A stretch of 64,000 bases of DNA, from assembly GCA_947501045.1 (NCBI GenBank), contig CANMUI010000001.1, forward strand, positions 1,054,001 to 1,118,000, read 5' to 3'. A program made the translations under genes and the position numbers. This stretch comes from an uncultured Psychrobacter sp. (lineage in GTDB: Bacteria; Pseudomonadota; Gammaproteobacteria; Pseudomonadales; Moraxellaceae). Positions 26,032 through 34,957 of this stretch are shown in pieces. The first letter of the stretch is position 1. Every line of letters starts with the position of its first letter. Below the pieces are notes generated by a model. It did no database searches. It was given only the letters and a program-made list of their open reading frames with translations, and was not told where the DNA came from.

Positions 26032-27012
26032 ATGAAAAATAGTGCCAGTAATTACAGCCAAATACAAGTGTTACAGACGCAAGCTGAGCAACTATTACCT
26101 CTAGTCACCAATGCGCTAGCAAAATTTGCCTACCAAGAAATAACACATCAGCGTATTAGTCAGCAAAACAGTGCAGTTATTGACCATTATCAAGGTCTAA
26201 CACGCGCGCAGCATAGGCGCTCTGGACAGGTCATAATTAAGTGGCAATTGAACTTAAAAATTGAGCAAAATACAGCAGATTTACAATACGAAATAACGGT
26301 GTTGATAGCTTTAAATGAGTGGCAAGAAAAACACAATAACACCATTGCTCCGCTATTATTAGATCATAAAACTATAAAGATAACGGTATTAGAGCAACTG
26401 CAGCAGTTCACTATGTTTGTTATGCCTTATTATGCAAAAGGGAGCTTAGCGCAGTGTCTGAAACAGCCTCTTACTGTTAGCCAAAAGCATAATCTTATTG
26501 TGCAAGCCGCGCAGCTTATTGTTAATTTGCATCAAAGCGGCTGGATCCATGGCGATATCAAACCAAGCAATATTCTAATCAGTGATGATCGTTTTGCTAA
26601 CAATGATGATAAACCATTGACGTTATTACTAACGGATTATGCTTTAGCAAAGCGTATCAATAGCTCTATTAAAGATAATTTCGATGAAAGCAAAGGTGTC
26701 AATAATGCTGGCACGCCTGCATATCTTGCTCCTGAATGCTGGCAGGGGCAAAGCGCTACGGTGCAAAGTGATATTTATGCGTTTGGCATTATGATGTATG
26801 AGATATTAATGGGCAAACGAGCGTTTGAGATAAACTTACAAAGTGATGACCCTTTAAAAGAGTGGGCGCTTCAGCATTGTCAGCAGCTTGTTCCTACTTT
26901 GCCAAATCAGTATCAACGTTATCAAAATATTATTGATAAGGCGCTTACGAAGCGAATGGAGCGGCGGTATATAGATATGGAAGAGGTTTTAGAGTATTTA
27001 AAAAATTTATGA
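26032..27012 (+). CDS. Cytosolic eukaryote-like Ser/Thr protein kinase
   Basis: The 326-residue protein is nearly all kinase domain: the VIIKW lysine in the N-lobe (about residue 67), catalytic loop HGDIKPSN, DYA in place of the usual DFG at the start of the activation loop, GTPAYLAPECW with the APE motif, and SDIYAFGIMMYEIL. No transmembrane helix or PASTA or other sensor domain is present, so it acts in the cytoplasm. The glycine-rich loop is hard to see. The DYA replaces only the Phe; the metal-binding Asp remains, so activity is likely. It is divergent from the DUF815 ATPase gene. The substrate is unknown. Confidence 0.88.
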   Translation: MKNSASNYSQIQVLQTQAEQLLPLVTNALAKFAYQEITHQRISQQNSAVIDHYQGLTRAQHRRSGQVIIKWQLNLKIEQNTADLQYEITVLIALNEWQEKHNNTIAPLLLDHKTIKITVLEQLQQFTMFVMPYYAKGSLAQCLKQPLTVSQKHNLIVQAAQLIVNLHQSGWIHGDIKPSNILISDDRFANNDDKPLTLLLTDYALAKRINSSIKDNFDESKGVNNAGTPAYLAPECWQGQSATVQSDIYAFGIMMYEILMGKRAFEINLQSDDPLKEWALQHCQQLVPTLPNQYQRYQNIIDKALTKRMERRYIDMEEVLEYLKNL

Positions 27013-27045
27013 TAGCAAAAAATTCATATATCCAAAATCCAAACA

Positions 27046-27072
27046 CAAAAAAACCTGCTTTTTAGCAGGTTT
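27046..27072 (-). terminator. Rho-independent terminator of tRNA-Leu
   Basis: On the minus strand a 9-bp stem (AAACCTGCT/AGCAGGTTT at 27051-27072) with a 4-nt loop is followed by a run of T's. It lies 47 bp after the tRNA 3' end, and could also stop the kinase transcript less efficiently. Confidence 0.85.
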
Positions 27073-27119
27073 CATATTTGGTCTAATTCATATTTGGTCT
27101 AAGAAGTACTATCGAAAAA

Positions 27120-27204
27120 TGGTGGGGCTGGAGAGACTCGAACTCTCACACCTTGCGGCGCCAGAACCTAAATCTGGTGCGTCTACCAATTCCGCCACAG
27201 CCCC
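27120..27204 (-). tRNA. tRNA-Leu (TAG)
   Basis: The minus strand has acceptor GGGGCTG/CAGCCCC, a D-arm GGCGGAATTGGTAGACGC, anticodon loop ATTTAGG with anticodon TAG, a long class II variable arm, T-loop GTTCGAGTC and encoded CCA at 27120-27122; 85 nt in all. Confidence 0.97.
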
Positions 27205-27292
27205 ATTGTCGTTACTCTATCATCAAAAATGTCTAAATTCAAACACCGTCTAGATAAATAACTGATTCAGTAGTGCGTCTCAGTGGTTGGCT

Positions 27293-27320
27293 ATTATATA
27301 GAATTTAAAAATCTTGGCAA
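27293..27320 (-). promoter_or_regulatory. Sigma-70 promoter of tRNA-Leu
   Basis: On the minus strand TTGCCA (27315-27320) and a perfect TATAAT (27293-27298) are 16 bp apart, the same spacing as the tRNA-Val/Asp promoter. Confidence 0.8.
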
Positions 27321-27387
27321 GCCCTTTTTACAATTAATTTTTAATTTTCTATATTGAGCGAGATAGCCAGTTGATATTATTAAAATT

Positions 27388-29145
27388 TTACTCAGCCTCT
27401 TGTCCTTTGATAAGTTCTTCGTTTTGCATTGTCGATTTCTCACTGGATAGTTTATTGTCCTTTGCCATGTCCAGTTGTTTGAATTTGCGGGTTAAGGTAT
27501 TGCGTCCCCAACCAAGTAAATTGGCCGCCGCTATTTTTCTGCCGCCACTATGATTGAGAGCGGCTTTTAACAGTACGCGTTCAAATTCAGGCGTTGCCGT
27601 TTGCAAAATATCGGTGTCGCCAGCTTGTAGAGATTGCTCAGCCCACATCGCTAAAGCTTGTTGCCAAGTAATTGTCGCAGGTGTTGTTGCTATAGTAGGT
27701 TGAGATTGAAATGGTGCTAGATCCTGATAGGTAGAATCAGGTTGAGCGGTAGAATGTAGAGGATTAGTCAACAGCTCCGGCGGCAAATCAGCGCTCATGA
27801 CCATGTCACCTGTTGCCATGACCGTGAGCCAAAGGCAGACGTTCTCTAGCTGGCGCACATTACCGCGCCAGTCAAACCTTTGCATAAGTTGCATAGCGCT
27901 GGGATGAATTTGTTTTGCCTCAGTATTCATCTGCTTAGCTGCGCGCTGCATAAAGTGTCCAGTCAAAGCTGGGATATCGTCCGGGCGCGCACGTAGGGGC
28001 GGCAATGGCAAACGAATAACGTTGAGACGATAAAACAGATCTTCACGAAAGCGACCTTGCTGCACTAAATGCTCTAGATTTTGATGCGTGGCGGCGATGA
28101 TACGCACATCGACCTTTATTGGTTCTTGCCCGCCAACTCGATAAAATTCGCCATTGGCAAGCACTCTTAACAGTCTTGTTTGAGTACTAAATGGCATGTC
28201 GCCAATTTCATCGAGAAATAACGTCCCGCCATCCGCTTGCTCAAAGCGCCCTTGACGCTGAGTAGTCGCGCCGGTAAAAGCGCCTTTTTCATGACCAAAT
28301 AGCTCAGACTCAATTAAATCATGGGGAATAGCGGCCATATTTAGAGCGATGAAGGGTTGCTGCCTGCGCGGCGAATGTTGATGTAGAGCGCTTGCGACTA
28401 GCTCTTTGCCCGTTCCTGATTCACCAGTGATCAAGACGCTAATGGGCGATTGTGCCAAACGTCCAATAGCGCGGAAGACCGTTTGCATGGCCTGCGATTG
28501 ACCAATAATACCGCTAGGATTGCTATCAGCATTCGCTTTTTTGACGTTGTTTTTATCTTTAATTTGGTTTTTGATAGTGAGTTTTATTTTTCCATCGGTT
28601 TTGTGTTCTGCTTTGGTATTAGTGTTAATGTTAGCTTTGGTCTGTTGACCAGAAGTTTTTGCATCAACAGCAGGTCTAGAGGGATGGTAATTAATAGCTT
28701 TATAAATGGTGGCGACTGCTTCATCCAAATCAAAAGGTTTAGGCAAATAATCAAACGCACCGGTTTGATAGCTGTCGATCGCTGAGGTGAGGTCGGAATG
28801 AGCAGTCATAATCACTATAGGCAGTGCCGGAAAATGCTGACGTACCCAAGCGCTAAAGGATAAGCCATCCATCATCGGCATACGAATATCGGTCAAGATA
28901 ACATCAGGCAGCTCAACTGCTGATTCGCGCTGCTCTAAAGTATCGTTGAGCTGAGTCCAAGCAGCTTTTGCTTGCGTAAAGCTTACAACGTTTAAATGAG
29001 CGTCGCTAAAGGTATCTGCTAATATCAAACGCAGAGCTGCATCATCATCGATAAGCCACAAAGTCGCAATGCTATTGGCTTTATCTAACGGCTGGGTGTC
29101 TCTTTGTTCATAGCTTCGATTAAGTTTTTGACGTGATTCGGTCAT
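27388..29145 (-). CDS. ntrC: Nitrogen regulation response regulator, sigma-54 activator
   Basis: NtrC, when phosphorylated by NtrB, activates sigma-54 promoters for nitrogen assimilation. The 585-residue protein has a receiver domain (about 27-150) with the phospho-acceptor Asp in VILTDIRMP, a long polar linker (about 160-220), the AAA+ domain with Walker A GESGTGKE, the sigma-54-contacting GAFTGA and FLDEIGDMP, then a C-terminal Fis-type helix-turn-helix (GRKIAAANLLGWGRNTLTRKF). At about 100 residues over E. coli NtrC, the extra length is in the linker and an N-terminal extension. It starts 23 bp after ntrB. No glnA is in the window. Confidence 0.93.
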   Translation of the reverse strand: MTESRQKLNRSYEQRDTQPLDKANSIATLWLIDDDAALRLILADTFSDAHLNVVSFTQAKAAWTQLNDTLEQRESAVELPDVILTDIRMPMMDGLSFSAWVRQHFPALPIVIMTAHSDLTSAIDSYQTGAFDYLPKPFDLDEAVATIYKAINYHPSRPAVDAKTSGQQTKANINTNTKAEHKTDGKIKLTIKNQIKDKNNVKKANADSNPSGIIGQSQAMQTVFRAIGRLAQSPISVLITGESGTGKELVASALHQHSPRRQQPFIALNMAAIPHDLIESELFGHEKGAFTGATTQRQGRFEQADGGTLFLDEIGDMPFSTQTRLLRVLANGEFYRVGGQEPIKVDVRIIAATHQNLEHLVQQGRFREDLFYRLNVIRLPLPPLRARPDDIPALTGHFMQRAAKQMNTEAKQIHPSAMQLMQRFDWRGNVRQLENVCLWLTVMATGDMVMSADLPPELLTNPLHSTAQPDSTYQDLAPFQSQPTIATTPATITWQQALAMWAEQSLQAGDTDILQTATPEFERVLLKAALNHSGGRKIAAANLLGWGRNTLTRKFKQLDMAKDNKLSSEKSTMQNEELIKGQEAE

Positions 29146-29168
29146 AGATAAGCCTTTTGAAGATAAAT

Positions 29169-30458
29169 CTAAACGGCAAAAGTTGACTGAGTAAAGGGTA
29201 GATATACGGTAAAGCAGGTTTGATTATCAGACGGCGCTTGTTGTGAACTGACTTCAATCATACCATGATGGCGACTGATAATATCTTGCACAATCGATAG
29301 CCCTAAGCCCGTCCCATTAGCGCGGTGGGTCACCATCGGAAAGAATATCTGGCCAATAAGCGCTGAATCAATACCGCCGCCATTATCAGTGACGCTAATT
29401 TGCAACACCTGTTTATGCTGCTGACTGCCAATAGTGTGCCGAAAAGCGATCCGAGTCTGGATGTGCAGCATGGGCCGATAGTCAGATTGTTGATCTTGTA
29501 AGTACTCCGTCATAGACTCACAAGCATTGTTAAGCAAGTTTAAAAACACTTGAATTAGCTGATCTTTATCCGCACTCAACTCAGGCAAAGACAAATCATA
29601 GTCACGCTTTATTATCGTTTTTGGGTACTGACTGTGCATTAAAGTTAGCACATGCTCAAGTGGTTCATGGATATTGAGCATCTGCCAGTTTGGCAGCTGA
29701 TTATTCCCTAAAAATTGGTCTATAAGCTGAGTTAAACGATCCGTTTCCGAGGTAATAATATCAGTATAGCTCAGCAGCTTTTGAGAGAGTGTGCGCACGC
29801 CTAAGTCATCGTCGTTCTTATCTTTGAATGGCACACTTTGATAGTTGTAAGCTTTATTAGATTGGTATGCTTTGTTAAATTGGCGCTGCAATAGTTGCGC
29901 GGCGCCGCGGATACCAGCTAATGGGTTTTTGACTTCATGGGCCACTGAGCGCAGCATCTGCCGCGCCACTTCATACTGGCGCTGTTGTCGCTGCTCCTCA
30001 CTAATACGGCTTTGACGGTTTTTGCCCCACATCTCAATAATAAAGAAAGGCTGCTGCTCATAAGTTACAGGAGTGACACTATAATCAATGACTATGGTCT
30101 TACTATTGTCAATCGCGGCAGGCTCCAAACTAATGGCACAATCATGGTCGACAAAGGGCTGCTGATAGTGCTGAGCTTGTCTGAAACGCTCTGTTAGCGA
30201 ACAGGCTCGATGAGCGTCATTGTTTGATTTTATAGTGCTATCTTTGTCATAGGATGCTGCATCACTCTTATCCGCTGACAACAGTAGTAAAATAGATTGA
30301 TTTAGAAGCCGCTTGTGGCTAATAGCTAATAACTGTTCAGCTTGCGGGTTTAACCATTTAATAATCAGCTCGTTATCTACCCATAAAATAGCGGTAAATA
30401 GATGCTGCGCCATAAAAGCCGGATCTGGCCTAACAACAAAACTCGCAGGATCAGTCAT
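29169..30458 (-). CDS. ntrB: Nitrogen regulation sensor histidine kinase
   Basis: NtrB autophosphorylates and controls NtrC, under the PII protein. The 429-residue cytoplasmic protein has an N-terminal PAS domain (about 15-130), the phospho-acceptor His in SVAHEVKNPLAGIRGAAQLL, and an HATPase domain with N box FLNLLNNACESM, G1 box VTDNGGGID and G2 box GTGLGLSIVQDI. No membrane helix is seen, as expected for NtrB. Two Q/D/N-rich inserts (near residues 70 and 200) make it longer than E. coli NtrB (349). It is first in the ntrBC operon. Confidence 0.92.
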   Translation of the reverse strand: MTDPASFVVRPDPAFMAQHLFTAILWVDNELIIKWLNPQAEQLLAISHKRLLNQSILLLLSADKSDAASYDKDSTIKSNNDAHRACSLTERFRQAQHYQQPFVDHDCAISLEPAAIDNSKTIVIDYSVTPVTYEQQPFFIIEMWGKNRQSRISEEQRQQRQYEVARQMLRSVAHEVKNPLAGIRGAAQLLQRQFNKAYQSNKAYNYQSVPFKDKNDDDLGVRTLSQKLLSYTDIITSETDRLTQLIDQFLGNNQLPNWQMLNIHEPLEHVLTLMHSQYPKTIIKRDYDLSLPELSADKDQLIQVFLNLLNNACESMTEYLQDQQSDYRPMLHIQTRIAFRHTIGSQQHKQVLQISVTDNGGGIDSALIGQIFFPMVTHRANGTGLGLSIVQDIISRHHGMIEVSSQQAPSDNQTCFTVYLPFTQSTFAV

Positions 30459-30592
30459 AAATAAGCCTAGATAAGAGTGCTATTCAAAGTATTATTTAAC
30501 CATAAATCAACAGGATAGCGCGGCAAAACTAGCGATTATCACAAAAAAAACGTACAATGCGCACAGCCCATTTATCTCAAGCAAGGTCAGCT

Positions 30593-32173
30593 ATGTCCAA
30601 GATTTCTACTCAGTCAACCGATGTTACCTTTTTAGACGACACTATCGATCATTCAACAACGCCAACGCTCAAAAATACGGCGACGCTCTTTAATCCTGCT
30701 CAGTCGCAAGTGGCAGATAGCACGCAGCCTTATCATCATAAAGCCAACCACAATCAAAACCGCAGTATTACCCAAAGTGGTACGGCAGCTGTTGATACGG
30801 CTACTGCTAGTGCGCCAGCAATTAGTGCGCCAAAGATAGGTTTTGTGTCGCTAGGTTGCCCTAAAGCACTGGTTGATAGCGAGCGTATTATTACAGAATT
30901 AAGCCGAGACGGCTATCAAGTTGCCAGCGATTATGATGGAGCAGATTTGGTCGTGGTCAATACTTGCGGCTTTATTGAGTCAGCGGTACAAGAGTCGCTT
31001 GACGCTATTGGTGAAGCCATTAGTAAAAACGGCAAAGTGATCGTAACAGGCTGCTTGGGTAAAGAGGCGGACAAAATACGCCAAATGCATCCTGCGGTAT
31101 TAGCGGTGACGGGCGCGCACGCTTATGATGAAGTGATTACGGCGGTAGCTCAGCATGTGCCAAGGCCGCAGCAGAGCTTGGATGCTGATTTTGATCCCAA
31201 GATTAATTTGATTAACGAGGCGGGTATTAAACTAACGCCGAGTCATTACGCTTATCTAAAGATATCAGAGGGCTGTAATCACCGCTGTACCTTTTGCATT
31301 ATCCCAAGCTTGCGCGGCGATTTGGTCTCGCGTCCTATTGACAGCGTGATGAATGAGGCGCTGGCACTAAAAAATGCAGGCGTAAAAGAGCTGCTTATTA
31401 TCTCGCAAGATACCTCAGCTTATGGCCTTGATTTAAAATATAAGACCAGCTTTTGGAATGGCATGCCGCTTAAGTCCAAGTTTTATGATATGTGCCAAGC
31501 GTTAAATGATTTGGGCATTTGGGTGCGCCTGCATTACGTCTATCCGTATCCGCATGTGGATAAAGTGGTTGAACTGATGGGCGAGAACAAACTGCTGCCT
31601 TATCTTGATATTCCATTTCAGCATGCCAGCCATAGCGTCCTCAAAGCCATGAAGCGTCCGGCGCATAGTGAAAATACCTTGGCGCGTATCCATAAATGGC
31701 GTGAGATTTGTCCTGAGATTGTCATTCGCTCAACCTTTGTGGTCGGCTTTCCGGGTGAAACCGAAGAAGATTTTCAGTGTCTGCTTGATTGGCTAGTCGA
31801 GGCGCGTCTTGACCGTGTGGGCGCTTTTACTTATTCAGAAGTTGAGGGCGCAGTAGCCAATGATCTGCCCAATCCGGTGCCCGAGGACGTTAAACAGTCG
31901 CGTTACGAGCGCCTGATGGCCTTACAACAACAGATATCAGCGCAAAAGCTGCAAGAAAAGGTAGGTAAAACCTTAAAAGTATTGGTCGACGAGATTGATA
32001 GTGAGGAGAATATTGCTATTTGTCGTAGCTACGCTGATGCTCCTGAGATTGATGGTCACGTCTATGTTGATGATATTGATGGCACAGTAAAGGTAGGGCA
32101 ATTCCTAACGGTTACTATTGACGAGGCTAATGAGTATGATTTGTTTGCCAGTTATACAGTTAACGCTCTGTAA
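30593..32173 (+). CDS. rimO: Ribosomal protein S12 (Asp89) methylthiotransferase
   Basis: RimO adds a methylthio group to Asp89 of ribosomal protein S12, using two iron-sulfur clusters and SAM. After an unusual Thr/Ser/Gln-rich extension of about 75 residues come the UPF0004 domain (VSLGCPKALVDSERI, with Cys in VNTCGF and TGCLG), the radical-SAM motif CNHRCTFCIIP, and a C-terminal TRAM domain. The signature GCPKALVDSE distinguishes RimO from MiaB. ATG 30593 has AAGG six bases upstream; an earlier ATG at 30557 has none. The gene stands apart from pyrH by 170 bp. Confidence 0.93.
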   Translation: MSKISTQSTDVTFLDDTIDHSTTPTLKNTATLFNPAQSQVADSTQPYHHKANHNQNRSITQSGTAAVDTATASAPAISAPKIGFVSLGCPKALVDSERIITELSRDGYQVASDYDGADLVVVNTCGFIESAVQESLDAIGEAISKNGKVIVTGCLGKEADKIRQMHPAVLAVTGAHAYDEVITAVAQHVPRPQQSLDADFDPKINLINEAGIKLTPSHYAYLKISEGCNHRCTFCIIPSLRGDLVSRPIDSVMNEALALKNAGVKELLIISQDTSAYGLDLKYKTSFWNGMPLKSKFYDMCQALNDLGIWVRLHYVYPYPHVDKVVELMGENKLLPYLDIPFQHASHSVLKAMKRPAHSENTLARIHKWREICPEIVIRSTFVVGFPGETEEDFQCLLDWLVEARLDRVGAFTYSEVEGAVANDLPNPVPEDVKQSRYERLMALQQQISAQKLQEKVGKTLKVLVDEIDSEENIAICRSYADAPEIDGHVYVDDIDGTVKVGQFLTVTIDEANEYDLFASYTVNAL

Positions 32174-32342
32174 AAAATACAATGATGTTTAGATGCATTT
32201 TATTTTGAGCGCTGCGTAAAGGTTAAGAACTTATCAGACATTCCGTATGAAAGTTGCCCCATTGTGAGCAGTTTTTGCTACAATTAGCGCAATTTATAAT
32301 GCCAGCCGTTTAACTATAATTCAACGATAATAAGGTGCTCTC

Positions 32343-33068
32343 ATGTCTGACAAAAACCCCCGTTTTTCGCGTATTTTACTCAAACTCTCTGGTGAAGCCT
32401 TAGCTGGCGGCAAAGACATGGGTATCGATACCGAAGTGCTCGATAAGATGAGCTTGTCAATTGCGCACCTAACGGGCCTTGGCGTACAAGTGGGAATTGT
32501 CGTTGGGGGTGGTAATTTGTATCGCGGAGCGCAGTTGCAAAAAGAGGGCTTAGTTGGACGCGTGACTGGCGATCAGATGGGTATGCTGGCAACCGTTATG
32601 AATGGCCTTGCTATGCGTGATGCGCTTGAGCGCCGTAATATCAAAACGCGCTTGATGTCCGCACTACCTATTGGTGAAGTCACTGAAAGCTATAGTAGCC
32701 GTAATGCGATTCGCTATCTTAAAAATGGCGAGGTTTGTATCTTTGTCGCAGGTACTGGCAATCCGTTCTTCACTACTGATACCGCAGCTTGTTTGCGCGG
32801 GATTGAGATTGAGGCAGGACTCATTCTCAAAGCCACTAAGGTAGATGGGGTTTATGATAAAGACCCAAGCTTGCATGCTGATGCTACTAAATATGATGGG
32901 CTGACTTTTGATGAGGTACTCGAGCAAAAGCTTGGTGTGATGGATCTAACCGCTATTGCTCTATGCCGCGAGCATGATGTACCGCTGCAAGTATTTGATA
33001 TGACTAAACCTAATGCTCTACTAAATGTCGTTATGGGCGAGAACGAAGGCACGCGTGTTTATCATTAA
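32343..33068 (+). CDS. pyrH: UMP kinase
   Basis: PyrH phosphorylates UMP to UDP, is a hexamer, and is allosterically regulated in bacteria. The 241-residue amino-acid-kinase-fold protein is of normal length and shows ILLKLSGEAL at the N-terminus, VVGGGNLYRG, GDQMGMLATVMN and GTGNPFFTTDTAA. The start follows TAAGGTG. It begins the pyrH-frr-uppS-cdsA-dxr-rseP-bamA-lpxD-fabZ-lpxA series. The genes rpsB and tsf, commonly upstream of pyrH, are not present. Confidence 0.97.
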   Translation: MSDKNPRFSRILLKLSGEALAGGKDMGIDTEVLDKMSLSIAHLTGLGVQVGIVVGGGNLYRGAQLQKEGLVGRVTGDQMGMLATVMNGLAMRDALERRNIKTRLMSALPIGEVTESYSSRNAIRYLKNGEVCIFVAGTGNPFFTTDTAACLRGIEIEAGLILKATKVDGVYDKDPSLHADATKYDGLTFDEVLEQKLGVMDLTAIALCREHDVPLQVFDMTKPNALLNVVMGENEGTRVYH

Positions 33069-33222
33069 ATAGTAGATCAATGATAGTCTTGCAGTGTTTT
33101 TCAAAAAAGCAATGATTCTTAAAAACGTTGGCTCTTGAAAAAATAGTAAAATAACAAGCAGTTGATAACTAGTAGTTAACTACCATGAATGATTTATCGT
33201 TATAGATAACTAAGGATATATT

Positions 33223-33777
33223 ATGATTAAAGAGATTAAAAAAGACGGCGAAGCGCGTATGCAAAAGACCTTGGAGGCGCTTGAGGGTACCTTTAGTAAA
33301 GTACGTACGGGTCGTGCGCATCCTGGTATGCTCTCAAGCGTTATGGTTAACTATTACGGCGCAGATACGCCATTGAATCAAGTCGCTAGCGTTAACGTAG
33401 AAGACTCACGTACCCTACTGGTCCAGCCGTTTGATCGCACTATGGTGCAAGCAGTGGACAAAGCGATTCGTGAAGCGGATTTGGGCCTAAATCCTATGAG
33501 CGCGGATGTTATCCGGGTACCTATGCCAGCGCTGACAGAAGAAACTCGCCGCGATATGCAAAAGCTTGCGCGTGGTGAGGCTGAGAACAGCCGGGTCTCT
33601 ATTCGTAACATCCGCCGTGATATGATGAATGATATCAAAGAGCTTGCCAAAGAAAAAGAGATCTCAGAAGATGATGAGCGCCGTGCTAACGATGATATTC
33701 AAAAATTGACTGACAAGTATATTGAGACTATCGATAGCAGACTGAGCAAAAAAGAGAGCGACTTGATGGAAGTATAA
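33223..33777 (+). CDS. frr: Ribosome recycling factor
   Basis: With EF-G, RRF splits the post-termination ribosome. The 184-residue protein matches the standard length and has the diagnostic KVRTGRAHPGML near the N-terminus, PLNQVASVNVEDSRTL, and the helical ending EISEDDERRANDDIQKLTDKYI. The start has TAAGGATAT upstream. A 17-bp perfect inverted repeat follows 50 bp after the stop. Confidence 0.97.
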   Translation: MIKEIKKDGEARMQKTLEALEGTFSKVRTGRAHPGMLSSVMVNYYGADTPLNQVASVNVEDSRTLLVQPFDRTMVQAVDKAIREADLGLNPMSADVIRVPMPALTEETRRDMQKLARGEAENSRVSIRNIRRDMMNDIKELAKEKEISEDDERRANDDIQKLTDKYIETIDSRLSKKESDLMEV

Positions 33778-34132
33778 GCTTGCTTAGCTTTTATGTACTA
33801 GCTTTTATGTAGGCATCAGCTGCTACCAATAGACAGTCAATAGCTTGTCACTATTGACTGTCTATTGCCATATAAAATACTGTTATGTGATGGTATTTAA
33901 TCTGTCAATATAGCCTATTAGTAATGCTAAGTACTGTGTTTTTCATGATTTCTTATACTTTAGTAGGGTAAGTTAACTGTGCTGATTTTTGTTTATGATA
34001 AGTTTGTGAAAATCAGGTGCTGGGCTTTTTAAGTATAGTTATACCTATTATGATAAGAGCGTTAGTATTTATATTCGTATCTTTGAAAGCTGATCTTTAT
34101 TATTCACCTTTATAACAAAAGCAGTATAGTCC
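33778..34132. other. Intergenic region frr-uppS with a perfect 17-bp inverted repeat
   Basis: This 355-bp region holds a tandem pair of AGCTTTTATGTA near 33787-33812 and a perfect 17-bp stem (33827-33843 with 33851-33867) with a 7-nt loop. The sequence after the stem is CCATATAAAA, not a T-tract, so it is not a classic terminator. The remaining 265 bp is AT-rich and probably holds the uppS promoter, but I cannot fix one. Confidence 0.7.
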
Positions 34133-34888
34133 ATGTCTATTTCTGCCCCTTTGGGCTCCGTTATTATTCCCCGTCATATCGCTATCATTATGGATGGCAA
34201 TAACCGTTATGGTAAAGCACATGCGCTCGGTAGCGGTGAGGGTCACGTCAAAGGTAAAGACGCACTTGATCCTATCGTTGAGTACTGCCTTGATATTGGA
34301 GTTGAGGTATTAACTGTTTTTGCTTTTTCAAGTGAAAACTGGCAACGTCCACCAAGTGAGGTGGCACTGCTCATGCGCCTGCTAGCTTCAACCATTCATG
34401 AGCAAATGCCGCGTATGTATAAGTATCAGATTCGGTTACGGTTCATTGGAGATCGCAGTCAGCTTGACGATGACTTGCAAACACTCATGAGTGATGCGGA
34501 GGATAAAACCGCCCAGTTTCAAGCAATGACCTTGGTTATTGCTATTAGTTATGGCGGTCAGTGGGATATCACTCATGCCGCAAAACAGCTAGCGCTGCAG
34601 GTACAAGCAGGCGACTTACCAGCCCAAAGTATCAATGAAGAAATGCTCGCTCAATATGTGCAATTAGCGGATGCCCCTGATGTGGATATGCTAGTGAGAA
34701 CAGGCGGCGAATACCGTATTTCCAACTTTTTACTTTGGCAATCAGCGTATGCTGAGCTATTCTTTACGCAGACATTGTGGCCAGATTTTGTAGCAGAAGA
34801 GCTTGCACAGATGGTGACTGAGTTTAATCAGCGGCAACGCCGGTTTGGCAAAACTAGTGAGCAGATCAAGATCCAAGCATCACAGTGA
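34133..34888 (+). CDS. uppS: Undecaprenyl diphosphate synthase, variant substrate-binding motif
   Basis: UppS adds eight isopentenyl units to farnesyl diphosphate to give C55-PP, the carrier lipid precursor for peptidoglycan and LPS. The 251-residue cis-prenyltransferase has Asp21 in IIMDGNNR, VFAFSSENWQRP, and the C-terminal LVRTGGEYRISNFLLWQSAYAE. Two differences from the usual family motif are visible: MDGNNRYGK replaces MDGNGRWAK, and the Arg four residues before the conserved His (E. coli Arg39 and His43) is Ser, in GSGEGH. The GGEHR motif is GGEYR. The other Arg and Glu residues are retained, so the enzyme is probably active. Confidence 0.92.
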   Translation: MSISAPLGSVIIPRHIAIIMDGNNRYGKAHALGSGEGHVKGKDALDPIVEYCLDIGVEVLTVFAFSSENWQRPPSEVALLMRLLASTIHEQMPRMYKYQIRLRFIGDRSQLDDDLQTLMSDAEDKTAQFQAMTLVIAISYGGQWDITHAAKQLALQVQAGDLPAQSINEEMLAQYVQLADAPDVDMLVRTGGEYRISNFLLWQSAYAELFFTQTLWPDFVAEELAQMVTEFNQRQRRFGKTSEQIKIQASQ

Positions 34889-34957
34889 TTCACGCATTCT
34901 AACTGTTATAATGCAGTACTTAGCAAATGCTTCTTATTATTATAAGGCTTGATTGGT

